A stretch of DNA of 64,000 nucleotides from an uncultured Bacteroidales bacterium. Lineage in GTDB: Bacteria; Bacteroidota; Bacteroidia; Bacteroidales; F082. Every line of letters begins with the position of its first letter. Within the stretch, counting starts at the first letter, position 1. Shown here in pieces: positions 33,854 through 43,001 of the stretch. The notes under the pieces are model-generated. The model had not been told where the DNA came from. It saw only the letters and a program-made list of their open reading frames with translations, and did no database searches. The translations under genes were made by a program, and so were the position numbers. The stretch spans positions 248,001 through 312,000 of the forward strand of contig CAMZJA010000001.1 of NCBI GenBank assembly GCA_947307415.1. Direction: 5' to 3'.

Positions 33854-35389
33854 TTAATGTGTTACGACAAAACGTTCGGTCTTTTCACCAATCTTCACGA
33901 AATAAACGCCATCTTGATAATTTGAGGTGTTGATATTCAATTCCTTAATATCATTGGCTTCAAATTCATCAACTTTCTGACCTACAGCATTGAAAATCAC
34001 AATATTATCAAGATTATTGCCACCAATTCTCAAGAATTCATTAGCTGGATTCGGATAGATGGTAAAATCATTTGCTGCATTTTCGGCCACATCAACTGTA
34101 CCACATTCATACTGCTGGATATTCTCCGCTGACATGTACTGAATCATCATGTCAAGTGTTGGAGGATAAATGTCACGCTGGGCGAAGGTATGGTCTGGAC
34201 GGATGAGCATGATAGTTGGATAATAACCCACAGGAATAGCCTGGGCTATGTCGTTGCCGCCGCCAGCTCTACTTATTGTAGGATATTCGACACCATATGT
34301 TTCAACCCATGTTTGGCAAGTTTCATCGCCGCCGTTTGGAGTAATCTCCATAAAGAACACATCGTGTTCGTTGCAGCCATACAGATGATAGGCATCAACC
34401 ATATCGGACATAATATCTTGGCTGTAAGGGTCTCCAGCAAGGAAGAAATTGATGAGAACATACTGGCCTGCATCGAGCAGACTGTAGAGATTAATTTCAT
34501 TGCCTTCAAGGTCGGTGCCTGTGAAGTCAACGATCACTTCACCACCACCGCCAGGAGTTGTAGTTGCGGTTGTCTGAGCCATCTCGTAAATATTGCCTTC
34601 AGCATCAGCTGGGACTGCACAAATAACATATTCTGTGTTTGGATTAAGGTCGGTAAAGGTATGTGACAGTTCTATATCGGCTGGGAAACCGTATGTGTTA
34701 ACATATTCAGGGAGAGAGAGTCCAGCAGATGCAGCCCATTGTGCGAGTTCGCTCTCGGTACCCATTGTGTAATGATATTCCGCGCATTCTGCATTTGGCG
34801 TAAATGTGGCTGTAATCTCAGTCTCCAATGCCTGATCGACAGTGATTGCCACTTCAGGATTTGTTACCGGAGCCGTGCAGTCGTGTTGCTGGATTCCGTA
34901 AGGTGTCAAGGCGTTTATGATGGTTTGCGCATTGTTGATTGGCCAAAGGTCTTGAATAACAATTGAATGGTCTGGAGCGATGAGAATCACTGTTGGATAC
35001 TGACCAATTTGGTATAATGAGTTGCAGATAGTAGCTCCACCGCCTGCAGTACTGATTGTAGGATATTCAACGCCGTAGTTCGCCGCCCAATTCTGGCATG
35101 CTGCATCGCCATCAGAGACTGAAACCTCAATGTAAAACACATCATACATATTGCAGCCGAAAGAATAATACGACTCAACAACTTTTGGTGTAGCCTGCTG
35201 GCAAGGACCACATGTGGTGAAGAAGAAATCCATGAGAACATACTGTCCGCCGTCGAGGATATCAAACAGATGCACTTCTGTTCCGTGGCAGTCGGTAGCT
35301 GTAAAATCGACCGCAGTTGTTAATGGACATTGAGCCATCATATTGAAACTCAATGCGATAGCAAAGATAAAAGTAAAGATTTTTTTCAT
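33854..35389 (-). CDS. T9SS-secreted protein with two thioredoxin-like domains
   Basis: The 511-residue protein has a signal peptide (cleavage near MMAQ-CPLT). A first TlpA-like thioredoxin domain (~25-170) carries an intact CGPC at 60-63. A fibronectin-III-like linker follows (~177-276). A second thioredoxin-like domain (~285-428) has GDPY (318-321) in place of CxxC. A T9SS type A sorting domain closes it (~440-511: FTIYPNPANEFLRI ... VGQKVDEFEANDI ... YQDGVYFVKIGEKTERFVV). It should be exported to the cell surface through T9SS. The first domain may act on disulphides, while the second is redox-dead. The substrate is unknown. Confidence 0.85.
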   Translation of the reverse strand: MKKIFTFIFAIALSFNMMAQCPLTTAVDFTATDCHGTEVHLFDILDGGQYVLMDFFFTTCGPCQQATPKVVESYYSFGCNMYDVFYIEVSVSDGDAACQNWAANYGVEYPTISTAGGGATICNSLYQIGQYPTVILIAPDHSIVIQDLWPINNAQTIINALTPYGIQQHDCTAPVTNPEVAITVDQALETEITATFTPNAECAEYHYTMGTESELAQWAASAGLSLPEYVNTYGFPADIELSHTFTDLNPNTEYVICAVPADAEGNIYEMAQTTATTTPGGGGEVIVDFTGTDLEGNEINLYSLLDAGQYVLINFFLAGDPYSQDIMSDMVDAYHLYGCNEHDVFFMEITPNGGDETCQTWVETYGVEYPTISRAGGGNDIAQAIPVGYYPTIMLIRPDHTFAQRDIYPPTLDMMIQYMSAENIQQYECGTVDVAENAANDFTIYPNPANEFLRIGGNNLDNIVIFNAVGQKVDEFEANDIKELNINTSNYQDGVYFVKIGEKTERFVVTH

Positions 35390-35441
35390 AGATGTTAAAT
35401 TTATTTGTTAATATTTGTTGATAATCTATATTTATCGAAGC

Positions 35442-35449
35442 AAATTTAC
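35442..35449 (-). promoter_or_regulatory. -7 element for the T9SS thioredoxin gene
   Basis: CAAATTTA on the plus strand is TAAATTTG on the minus strand, followed by GC, 52 bp before the start at 35389. The -33 box is weak. Confidence 0.5.
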
Positions 35450-35484
35450 ATAAAAAATCATTTCAACACATTAATATTTTTTAC

Positions 35485-35492
35485 TAATTTTG
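35485..35492 (+). promoter_or_regulatory. -7 element for the mevalonate gene pair
   Basis: TAATTTTG, followed by GCA, lies only 9 bp before ATG 35502, and a TTTC is near the -33 place (35461-35464). The untranslated leader would be only a few bases. Confidence 0.5.
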
Positions 35493-35501
35493 CACTTTGA
35501 T

Positions 35502-36821
35502 ATGGAAGAAGAGAAACTCAGGAAACGCGACCGAATTATCAAAGGATTTTCGAAACTTCTGAAAGAGGACAAGTTGAAGGCTGTTTCAGAATACATTGAG
35601 AATCCAGGGGAGTTTATTGCTCTTTTGAAAGGTTTTTGGTACAGCGACAGTGAGAAGCAGAAGCAGTTCGACGAGTTCAGCGAGAACACCATTTCCAATT
35701 TCCACATCCCATACGGCGTTTCGCCAAATGTGGTGATCAACAGCAAGATTTACATGGTGCCCATGGTCATCGAGGAGAGTAGTGTTATCGCGGCGGCATC
35801 CGCCGCCGCGAAATTCTGGGGCGACAGAGGAGGATTCCATGCCGAAGTAGTTGACGTTCAGAAGGTTGGACAGCTGCATTTCTGCTATAAAGGCGACAAA
35901 GAGACACTCAAAAACCTCATGCCTGAGATTGAAGTCGAGCTTCGCAATTCAACCAAAGAAATCACCGCCAAGATGGAGAAACGCGGCGGCGGAATCCTTG
36001 ATATTAAATTAGTTGACTTCACTGAAAAGCTTCCAGATTATTACCAGTTGCGCATCACTTTTAATACCTGCGACTCGATGGGCGCCAACTTTATAAACTC
36101 ATGCCTTGAGACTTTCGGTCATACCTTACAGGATTATTTCCTCCGTCGTGGCGAAAACGTCGAGATAGTGATGGCGATTTTGTCGAACTACACCCCGAAT
36201 TGTCGTGTGAAAGTATGGGTCGAGTGCCCGATTTACGACCTCGATGGCGTCGACGAACACCTTGACGGACAAGGATTTGCAGAGAAATTCAAGAAGGCTG
36301 TCGACATAGCGCACATCGACGAATATCGCGCCACTACACATAATAAAGGCATCTACAACGGCATCGACGCAGTGGTCATCGCCACTGGCAACGACTTCCG
36401 TGCAACTGAGGCGGCTGGTCACGCTTATGCTTCGCGAAACGGACATTACGAATCGCTGAGCTCATGCGAGATAAAAGACGGGATGTTTAAGTTTTGGCTT
36501 GAGGTTCCGATTGCGCTCGGCACCATCGGCGGACTGACGAGCCTCCACCCTCTCGCAAAAGAATCTCTTGAATTATTAGGCCATCCTTCGGCACCTGAGC
36601 TTATGACGATAGCTGCCACCATGGGACTCGCAAACAACTACGCTGCCGTTAAGTCATTGACAACCAAAGGAATACAGCAAGGACACATGAAGATGCACCT
36701 TGCCAATATATTAAACCAATTAGGTGCCACCGATGAACAAAAAGCGGCTGCGCTCGTCCACTTTAAAGATGTCACGGTGACGTATGCCGCAGTTGAAGAA
36801 TTTTTAAAAAACAATGGCTAA
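35502..36821 (+). CDS. mvaA: Hydroxymethylglutaryl-CoA reductase
   Basis: The 439-residue enzyme reduces HMG-CoA to mevalonate. Motifs are PMVIEESSVIAAASAAAKFW (catalytic Glu region), TFNTCDSMGANFINSCLE (catalytic Asp and the NADPH-binding DSMGAN), GTIGGLTSLHPLAKESLELLG, and QQGHMKMHLANI (catalytic His). It is the class II bacterial form without membrane anchor. ATG 35502 is chosen over a TTG at 35490 that overlaps the promoter. It overlaps the next gene, a GHMP kinase, by 8 bp, which makes a coupled mevalonate-pathway pair. A cytosolic biosynthetic role fits this pairing. Confidence 0.93.
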   Translation: MEEEKLRKRDRIIKGFSKLLKEDKLKAVSEYIENPGEFIALLKGFWYSDSEKQKQFDEFSENTISNFHIPYGVSPNVVINSKIYMVPMVIEESSVIAAASAAAKFWGDRGGFHAEVVDVQKVGQLHFCYKGDKETLKNLMPEIEVELRNSTKEITAKMEKRGGGILDIKLVDFTEKLPDYYQLRITFNTCDSMGANFINSCLETFGHTLQDYFLRRGENVEIVMAILSNYTPNCRVKVWVECPIYDLDGVDEHLDGQGFAEKFKKAVDIAHIDEYRATTHNKGIYNGIDAVVIATGNDFRATEAAGHAYASRNGHYESLSSCEIKDGMFKFWLEVPIALGTIGGLTSLHPLAKESLELLGHPSAPELMTIAATMGLANNYAAVKSLTTKGIQQGHMKMHLANILNQLGATDEQKAAALVHFKDVTVTYAAVEEFLKNNG

Positions 36822-37797
36822 ATTTCATGCCAATGGAAAATTGATGCTAACTGGCGAATACCTTGTTTTGCAAGGCGCTCGCGCTTTGGCGTTGCCGTTG
36901 AATCTGGGGCAGTCGCTGGAGGTGACGACCATCAACGACCGCAACGGCATGATTCACTGGGACGCCTACACCCCAAAAGGCTTCTGGTTTGCCTCCATCT
37001 TCAGCAAGCACGACTTCACCGTCCACGCCTCCGACGACATGGACAAGGCCGACAATTTAAGCAGGATTTTTAAAGCAATTAAGTCGCTGAATCCCAGCAT
37101 CTTACAAGACGACAACGATTATTTCTTCATCACTCGCCTTGAATTCGACAAAGACTGGGGTCTCGGCAGCAGCTCCACTCTGATTTCGTTGCTTGCGCAA
37201 TGGGCCAACGTGAACCCATACGAACTTTTGAAGATGACAATGGGCGGCTCGGGATACGACATTGCATGTGCAACAGCTTCACAACCAATAACTTATCAGC
37301 TTATTAACGGCAAGCCAATCGTTGAAAAAGCCGATTTCAAGCCAGCGTTTGCTGACAAATTGTTTTTTGTTTATCAAGGGCACAAACAGAGCTCAGGAAA
37401 AGAAGTGAAATCGTTTAAAGAGAGGGCGCAAAAATATGATTATTCCTCAGAGTGCTCCGAGATCTCTGAGGTCTCCGAGAACTTAATTAGAACCGCTTCT
37501 TTTAACGATTTTTGCGCCCTTTTGACTCGTCATGAAGAAATCATGAGCCGTTGTTTGGAGCAGCCTTCATTGAAAACTTATTATTCTGATTTCCAAGGAG
37601 TTATCAAATCACTTGGTGCCTGGGGCGGCGACTTCTTCCTGGCAGCGACGGAACTATCGGAAAAAGAAGTGAAGAAATATTTCTATAACAAAGGATTAAA
37701 CACAATTATCAAATACGAGAACATTGTTCTCTCTCACGAAGTAATTAGTCGTCAATTAGAGAGCCTTAGATCGCGCAGCGAGATACCAGCTCGATAA
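36814..37797 (+). CDS. GYDIA-family GHMP kinase (mevalonate-pathway kinase candidate)
   Basis: The 327-residue GHMP kinase has a Gly/Ser-rich ATP loop (DWGLGSSSTLISLLAQW) and MTMGGSGYDIACATASQP, the GYDIA motif that names this subfamily. AWGGDFFLAA near the C-terminus is the third GHMP motif. Coupling to mvaA suggests phosphorylation of mevalonate or a derivative. Two oddities appear. The residues encoded at 37445-37471 (SSECSEISEVSE) come from an imperfect palindrome. The last ~20 residues (from SHEVISRQ to RSEIPAR) come from repeat-like DNA and extend past the usual family end near IKYENIVL. Confidence 0.82.
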   Translation: MAKFHANGKLMLTGEYLVLQGARALALPLNLGQSLEVTTINDRNGMIHWDAYTPKGFWFASIFSKHDFTVHASDDMDKADNLSRIFKAIKSLNPSILQDDNDYFFITRLEFDKDWGLGSSSTLISLLAQWANVNPYELLKMTMGGSGYDIACATASQPITYQLINGKPIVEKADFKPAFADKLFFVYQGHKQSSGKEVKSFKERAQKYDYSSECSEISEVSENLIRTASFNDFCALLTRHEEIMSRCLEQPSLKTYYSDFQGVIKSLGAWGGDFFLAATELSEKEVKKYFYNKGLNTIIKYENIVLSHEVISRQLESLRSRSEIPAR

Positions 37798-37874
37798 TGA
37801 CAACTAATGACGAGATTTTTTAACAATCAATTTTTCAATCCTCAACTCGCGCAGAGAGATGCCGGCTCGATAAT
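37771..37874 (+). repeat. Pair of 28-bp direct repeats at the GHMP kinase 3' end
   Basis: The 28-bp segments 37771-37798 and 37847-37874 match at 25 of 28 positions; both end in AGCTCGATAAT or GGCTCGATAAT. The first supplies the kinase's last codons and most of its stop. The second lies in the gap before the ATP synthase genes. This is probably a dispersed repeat family. Confidence 0.7.
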
Positions 37875-37935
37875 AACATTTTTTCTCCAAAAAGATATTC
37901 ATTCTTTCAAAATTATTTTGTATAATTGCATTTTG

Positions 37936-37943
37936 TAATTTTG
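37936..37943 (+). promoter_or_regulatory. -7 element for the ATP synthase operon
   Basis: TAATTTTG lies 17 bp before ATG 37961. A TTTG occurs at 37917-37920, closer than the ideal spacing. No better candidate is seen in 37875-37960. Confidence 0.5.
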
Positions 37944-37960
37944 AACGAGTAAGTTTTTTG

Positions 37961-39055
37961 ATGAAAATTGGGAAATATATCATAAGTCTCTCATTCTTAA
38001 TATGTTTGCTTTTCAGCACGACTAGTTTCGCAAAAGCTGAAAACGAACCTAAAGAGGAATTTAAAGCCGGCGAGGTGATCATCGAGCATATCCTCGACTC
38101 GTACGACTGGCATATTTTCACTTGGAAAGGTCATCATGTTAGCGTTTATCTGCCGATCATCGTGTTCAACGAAGGCAAATGCTACACTTTTTCATCGAAA
38201 GTGTTTCATGAGAGCGACAAATATGTCACGGTAAACAAAACCAACTCCGAAGAACTCGTTTTTGCCATCCCGCACGAAGGAAAATACAAAGGTAAGGTGG
38301 TGATTCTCAATGCCGACGGCACTCAGACTCGTCCTTGGGACATCAGCATCACGAAAAACGTCATGGCGCTGTTTATCTCGTGTGCCATCATCTTGGTGCT
38401 GTTCTTCCTCGTGACAAAAGCCTATCGCGAGCGCGGCGAGAAAGCCCCAAAAGGTCTGCAGTCGCTTTTTGAGTGGCTCATCTGTTACGTCAGAGATGAC
38501 ATAGCGCGCAAGGCCATCAACGAGAAGAGCGTCGACAAATATCTGCCCTACCTCGTCACGGTGTTTTTCTTTATCTTCATCAACAACCTTTTGGGACTCA
38601 TCCCAATCTTCCCTTTTGGTGCCAATATCACGGGAAACATTGCGGTGACAGCATGTTTGGCGCTTTTCACCTTCTTCATCACAAACCTTCTTGGAAACAA
38701 GGAATATTACAAAGACATCTTCAACACTCCGGGCGTGCCGTGGTTTTTGAAGTTCCCGTTGCCTCTGATGCCGATCATCGAGACGGTGGGCTGCTTCACC
38801 AAGCCTTTCGTGTTGGCGGTGCGTCTTTTCGCGAATATCACGGCCGGACACATAGTGGTGCTGGGCTTCATCAGCAGTATTTTCATCGTGGCTCAAATCA
38901 GTGCGGCAGGCGGAGCGGGAATGTCGGTTTTCTCACTGATTCTGGTCATCTTCGTCGATGTCATTGAGCTTCTGGTGGCCTACATCCAAGCTTATGTGTT
39001 TACGTTGTTGTCGGCATTGTATTTTGGAATGGCAAGTAAAGAACATCATCATTAA
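37961..39055 (+). CDS. atpB: F0F1 ATP synthase subunit a
   Basis: The 364-residue membrane protein starts with a signal-like segment and a ~120-residue extension before the conserved part; such extensions are usual for subunit a in Bacteroidota. Membrane helices follow from about residue 135. GLIPIFPFGANITGNIAVTACLALFTFF and the essential arginine region VLAVRLFANITAGHIVVLGFI are clear. It forms the proton half-channels beside the c-ring. ATG 37961 is chosen; the TTG one codon earlier is unlikely. It is first in an a-c-b-delta-alpha-gamma operon. Confidence 0.93.
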   Translation: MKIGKYIISLSFLICLLFSTTSFAKAENEPKEEFKAGEVIIEHILDSYDWHIFTWKGHHVSVYLPIIVFNEGKCYTFSSKVFHESDKYVTVNKTNSEELVFAIPHEGKYKGKVVILNADGTQTRPWDISITKNVMALFISCAIILVLFFLVTKAYRERGEKAPKGLQSLFEWLICYVRDDIARKAINEKSVDKYLPYLVTVFFFIFINNLLGLIPIFPFGANITGNIAVTACLALFTFFITNLLGNKEYYKDIFNTPGVPWFLKFPLPLMPIIETVGCFTKPFVLAVRLFANITAGHIVVLGFISSIFIVAQISAAGGAGMSVFSLILVIFVDVIELLVAYIQAYVFTLLSALYFGMASKEHHH

Positions 39056-39084
39056 ATATTATAAATCTTTTAAATAAAAGTATT

Positions 39085-39354
39085 ATGTCATTATTAGTTA
39101 TGTTACAGGAAGTGGCAAGAGCAGCAACAGATTTGGCACCTCTCGCAAAGTTAGGAGCCGCTTTGGCCGCAAGTATCGCCGTCATCGGCGCAGCAATGGG
39201 TATCAGTAAAATCGGCGCAAGCGCATTGGAATCAATGGCTCGTCAGCCTGAGGCTGCTGGTAACATTCAGACAAGCATGATTTTGGCAGCAGCATTCGTG
39301 GAAGGTGTTTCACTTTTCGCAGTGGTCGTCTGCTTGTTGGTCGCAGTCGGTTGA
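39085..39354 (+). CDS. atpE: F0F1 ATP synthase subunit c
   Basis: The 89-residue protein has two membrane helices with the polar loop ALESMARQPEAAGNIQ between them and the ion-binding glutamate in AAAFVEGVSLFAVV (Glu73). I do not see the residues of sodium-binding c subunits: the glutamate is followed by GVSLF rather than a Ser/Thr-Tyr pattern. Proton coupling is therefore the likely mode. Several copies form the rotor ring. It is followed by a hairpin and then atpF. Confidence 0.95.
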   Translation: MSLLVMLQEVARAATDLAPLAKLGAALAASIAVIGAAMGISKIGASALESMARQPEAAGNIQTSMILAAAFVEGVSLFAVVVCLLVAVG

Positions 39355-39360
39355 GAAAGT

Positions 39361-39395
39361 ATCTTAGGTTGTAACGGTTGGTTGCAACCTAAGAT
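39361..39395 (+). promoter_or_regulatory. Stem-loop between atpE and atpF
   Basis: ATCTTAGGTTG and CAACCTAAGAT form an 11-bp stem with a 13-base loop. There is no T-run, so it may stabilise the atpE message or partly end transcription, giving more c subunit than b. The role is inferred from its place after the gene whose product is needed in most copies. Confidence 0.55.
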
Positions 39396-39430
39396 TAAAT
39401 TTTGAATTTTAAATCTTTGAATTTAGAATT

Positions 39431-39925
39431 ATGGAGTTAATTAGTCCTGATTTCGGGTTTTTCTTTTGGATGGTGATAGCCTTCGGCATAGTGTTTTTCT
39501 GCCTGGCAAAATTCGCTTTCCCTGTTATCGGCAAGGCTTTGAAGCAACGCGAGGAGAAAATCACCGAGGCTCTTGAGCAGGCCGAGCGCACCCACGAGGA
39601 GATGAGAAATCTTCAAGCAAAGAACGAGGAACTTCTGCAGCAGGCTCGCGAAGAACGTGAAGAGATGCTCGCCGAAGCCCGTCAATATCGCGATAAAATC
39701 ATCGAAGAAGCCAAGACAAAGGCGAAAGATGAGACCAACCGACTTGTGGAATCGGCCAAGGAGACCATCGAAAACGAGCGCAAGGCGGCGATGACCGACA
39801 TCAAAAACGAAATCGCCAACATCTCGATAAAAATCGCCGAGAAGATTCTCGAAAAAGAGCTTTCGACCGACGAGGCACAGCTGAAATATATTAACGAAAT
39901 TATCAAAGAAACTGATAATCAATAA
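39431..39925 (+). CDS. atpF: F0F1 ATP synthase subunit b
   Basis: The 164-residue protein has one N-terminal membrane segment (FGFFFWMVIAFGIVFFCLAKFAFPVI) and then a long charged coiled coil (~35-150) with the common KIIEEAKTKAKDETNRLVESAKETIENERKAA pattern. It is the peripheral stalk that links F0 to F1 through delta. It is 6 bp from atpH. Confidence 0.95.
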   Translation: MELISPDFGFFFWMVIAFGIVFFCLAKFAFPVIGKALKQREEKITEALEQAERTHEEMRNLQAKNEELLQQAREEREEMLAEARQYRDKIIEEAKTKAKDETNRLVESAKETIENERKAAMTDIKNEIANISIKIAEKILEKELSTDEAQLKYINEIIKETDNQ

Positions 39926-39931
39926 GATAGT

Positions 39932-40489
39932 ATGAAAAACACTCTGTTGATACGCCGCTACGCCAAGGCCTTCCTCGACTACGCCATCAAAAACAACATG
40001 GCCGACCAGGGACTTGCCGATCTCGAGGTGCTTACCAAAACGCTTCAAGGCAACCGCGAGCTGCGTACCATACTGTCGCAACCGTTCTTAGCCAAATCAA
40101 AAAAAGAAGCCATCATCAACAGGATTTTTAAAGATAAAATCTCTGATAACACACTGAAATTCATCATGTTAATGCTCGACAAGAACCGTCAGGACATCAT
40201 CCCGCAGATTCTTGTCACTTACCATGAACTATATAACGAATATAAAGGCATCGCCGAGGTGACGATTACCACCGCGGTGAAAATCGATGAGCCGACGCAG
40301 CAGAAACTTCTCTATTTTGTAAAAGATAAAGTCAAGGGTAATGTGATGATTATCAACAATATAGATAAAAGTATCATCGGAGGTTTCATCATCAATTATT
40401 TGGATTATCAGTACGACAGGAGCGTGCGGAATGAGTTGAAGAAGTTGCAGTCGCTGTTTAATGATAATCTTTATGTTAAAGGATATTAA
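39932..40489 (+). CDS. atpH: F0F1 ATP synthase subunit delta
   Basis: The 185-residue OSCP/delta protein starts RRYAKAFLDYAIKNNMADQGLADLEVL (six-helix domain). It ends with the conserved VDKSIIGGFI-like motif (NIDKSIIGGFIINYLDYQYDRSVRNELKKLQ). It joins the alpha/beta head to the b stalk. The gene order with atpF and atpA supports the call, and the length is normal. Confidence 0.94.
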   Translation: MKNTLLIRRYAKAFLDYAIKNNMADQGLADLEVLTKTLQGNRELRTILSQPFLAKSKKEAIINRIFKDKISDNTLKFIMLMLDKNRQDIIPQILVTYHELYNEYKGIAEVTITTAVKIDEPTQQKLLYFVKDKVKGNVMIINNIDKSIIGGFIINYLDYQYDRSVRNELKKLQSLFNDNLYVKGY

Positions 40490-40500
40490 AAGAATGAGAT

Positions 40501-42090
40501 ATGGGACAAATTAAACCCGCTGAGGTATCAGCAATTTTGCTTGATGAGTTGACGAACTTCGAGAACGAGGCTTCGCTTGATGTGAATGGAACGGTGCTCA
40601 ACGTCGGCGACGGCGTGGCACGTGTCTACGGCATGAGAGACGCTGAGGCTGGCGAGCTCGTGGAGTTTGAGAAAAACGGCGCCATGGGTATCGTTTTGAA
40701 CCTCGAGGAAGACAACGTGGGCGTGGTGCTTCTGAGCGAGGCTGGCAACATTAACGAGGGCGACACCGTGGTGTGCACACACCGCATCGCTTCAGTGAAG
40801 GCTGGCGAAGGACTGCTCGGACGTGTCATCAACACCCTCGGACAGCCTATCGACGGCAAGGGCGAGATCAAAGGCGAGACCGTCGACATGCCTCTCGAGC
40901 GCAAGGCTCCGGGCGTCATCTTCCGTAAGCCGGTCGACGAGCCGCTGCAGACCGGTATCAAGGCCATCGACGCCATGATCCCAATCGGACGCGGACAGCG
41001 TGAGCTCATCATCGGCGACCGTCAGACGGGAAAGACAGCAATTGCTATCGATACCATCATCAACCAGAAAGAGTTTTACGACAAGGGCGAGCCTGTTTAC
41101 TGTATCTATGTAGCAATAGGTCAGAAGGGCTCAACCGTCGCCAATATAGTGCAAAGCCTTGAAGATCATGGTGCTTTGCCGTACACCATAGTCGTGGCCG
41201 CTACAGCCTCCGACGCTGCCGCAATGCAATATTACGCTCCGTTTGCAGGTGCCGCCATAGGCGAGTATTTCCGCGACACTGGACGTGCAGCGCTCATCAT
41301 CTACGATGACCTGTCGAAACAGGCCGTGGCATACCGCGAGGTTTCGTTGCTGCTCCGCCGCCCGCCAGGACGTGAGGCATATCCGGGCGACGTGTTCTAC
41401 CTGCATTCACGTTTGCTTGAAAGAGCAGCGAAGATCATCAACAACGACGAGATTGCGGCGAAGATGAACGACCTTCCGGAAAGCTTGAAAGGTAAGGTGA
41501 AGGGCGGCGGATCGTTGACCGCACTGCCAATCATCGAGACGCAGGCTGGCGACGTGTCGGCCTACATCCCGACAAACGTCATCTCCATCACCGACGGACA
41601 GATATTTTTGGAGACAAACCTCTTCAACGCTGGTATCCGTCCGGCCATCAACGTGGGTATCTCGGTGTCGCGTGTAGGCGGTAAGGCTCAGATCAAATCT
41701 ATGAAAAAAGTCGCTGGAACACTAAAGCTCGACCAGGCACAGTTCCGTGAGCTCGAGGCGTTCTCGAAATTCGGCTCCGACCTCGACGCAGCCACGCAGG
41801 CAGTGCTCGACAAAGGCCGCCGTAACGTGCAGATTTTGATTCAGCCACAGTCGTCGCCTTTGCGCGTCGAGGAAGAGGTAGCTATCATCTACTGCGGCGT
41901 GAACAACATCTTGAGAAAGATACAGCCGAGCCAGGTGGCGGAGTTCCAGAAACGCTATCTCGACCTGCTCAACAGCACCGAGAAAGAGACGATGGAAGCC
42001 CTCAAGGCCGGAAACTACAACGATGAAATAACCGCTGTGTTGAAGAAGGCAGCAGCTGACATCATCGACATAATGACTAAGAAAGACTAA
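40501..42090 (+). CDS. atpA: F0F1 ATP synthase subunit alpha
   Basis: The 529-residue protein shows the P-loop [73 protein letters not shown] and the C-terminal helical domain. It is the regulatory nucleotide-binding subunit of F1. It begins 11 bp after atpH and ends 5 bp before atpG. The beta subunit, its partner in the hexamer, is not in this window. Confidence 0.98.
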   Translation: MGQIKPAEVSAILLDELTNFENEASLDVNGTVLNVGDGVARVYGMRDAEAGELVEFEKNGAMGIVLNLEEDNVGVVLLSEAGNINEGDTVVCTHRIASVKAGEGLLGRVINTLGQPIDGKGEIKGETVDMPLERKAPGVIFRKPVDEPLQTGIKAIDAMIPIGRGQRELIIGDRQTGKTAIAIDTIINQKEFYDKGEPVYCIYVAIGQKGSTVANIVQSLEDHGALPYTIVVAATASDAAAMQYYAPFAGAAIGEYFRDTGRAALIIYDDLSKQAVAYREVSLLLRRPPGREAYPGDVFYLHSRLLERAAKIINNDEIAAKMNDLPESLKGKVKGGGSLTALPIIETQAGDVSAYIPTNVISITDGQIFLETNLFNAGIRPAINVGISVSRVGGKAQIKSMKKVAGTLKLDQAQFRELEAFSKFGSDLDAATQAVLDKGRRNVQILIQPQSSPLRVEEEVAIIYCGVNNILRKIQPSQVAEFQKRYLDLLNSTEKETMEALKAGNYNDEITAVLKKAAADIIDIMTKKD

Positions 42091-42095
42091 CGATC

Positions 42096-43001
42096 ATGGC
42101 AAATCTCAAGGAAGTCAGGACACGTATCAACTCGGTGAATTCGACGATGCAAATCACTTCAGCGATGAAGATGGTGTCGGCGTCGAAGCTCCGCAAGTCG
42201 CAGTCGACGATTGTGGCGTTACGTCCGTATGCTTCCAAGCTTCAGGAGATAATGATGCGCCTGTCGTCGTCGCTGAAAACCTCGGCGGAAGGCGTATATG
42301 CCAAGGTTCACAAGGAAAATCCTGAGGATGAGAAAATTCTGCTCATCCCGGTGGCGTCGAACAAGGGACTATGCGGAGTGTTCAACGTGAGCGTGATTCG
42401 CGAGACGCTCAACGTCTTGAAGGAAGATTACAAGGTTCTATACGAGAAAGGTAATGTCGACATCCTCTGCATCAGCAAGAAAGTGGAGGAAACGCTGCGA
42501 TTCAGGAAATATCGCCTTGCCGGCGAGCAAAACGAGTTGCTCGACAACCTCTCTTACGAGAACACACTCCCATTTGCCGAGAAGCTGATGGCTGACTTCG
42601 CTGAAGAGAAATATGATCGTATCGTGTTCATTTACAATCAGTTTAAGAACGCCGGAACGCAGATTTTGAAGCGCGAGCAGTTCCTTCCTATCGTCGATTC
42701 TGAGAAGAAACCGGCCGACGACGACCCGCGTTTTGCCGAGTTTGAAACGGAATACATATTCCAGCCGTCGAAGGAAGAGATTCTTAACTCATTGATTCCA
42801 AAGTCATTAAAACTACAAGTCTATAAAATTTTGCTCGACAGCTTCGCTTCTGAACATGGAGCTCGCATGGTCTCGATGACCAAGGCAACCGACAACGCCG
42901 CCGAACTGCTGAAAGAGCTCAATCTGTCGTACAACAAAGCACGTCAGTCGGCAATCACGAACGAGATTATCGAGATTGTCGGCGGCGCCAACGCGTTATA
43001 A
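42096..43001 (+). CDS. atpG: F0F1 ATP synthase subunit gamma
   Basis: The 301-residue protein has the conserved ends of gamma: LKEVRTRINSVNSTMQITSAMKMVSASKLRKSQ at the start and MVSMTKATDNAAELLKELNLSYNKARQSAITNEIIEIVGGANAL at the end. It is the rotating shaft in F1. It is last in this operon, and its final 6 bp overlap the end of the convergent dehydrogenase gene. Confidence 0.97.
   Translation: MANLKEVRTRINSVNSTMQITSAMKMVSASKLRKSQSTIVALRPYASKLQEIMMRLSSSLKTSAEGVYAKVHKENPEDEKILLIPVASNKGLCGVFNVSVIRETLNVLKEDYKVLYEKGNVDILCISKKVEETLRFRKYRLAGEQNELLDNLSYENTLPFAEKLMADFAEEKYDRIVFIYNQFKNAGTQILKREQFLPIVDSEKKPADDDPRFAEFETEYIFQPSKEEILNSLIPKSLKLQVYKILLDSFASEHGARMVSMTKATDNAAELLKELNLSYNKARQSAITNEIIEIVGGANAL

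Noticed and set aside
35788..35811. Perfect 9-bp palindrome (TCGCGGCGG/CCGCCGCGA) in the HMG-CoA reductase gene, resembling a repeat insertion
   Set aside because: It encodes the conserved alanine-rich VIAAASAAAKFW motif of the enzyme, so it is explained by the protein sequence.
37804..38121. 105-codon minus-strand reading frame upstream of and inside atpB
   Set aside because: It overlaps the conserved atpB start and the repeat region, with no recognisable domain.
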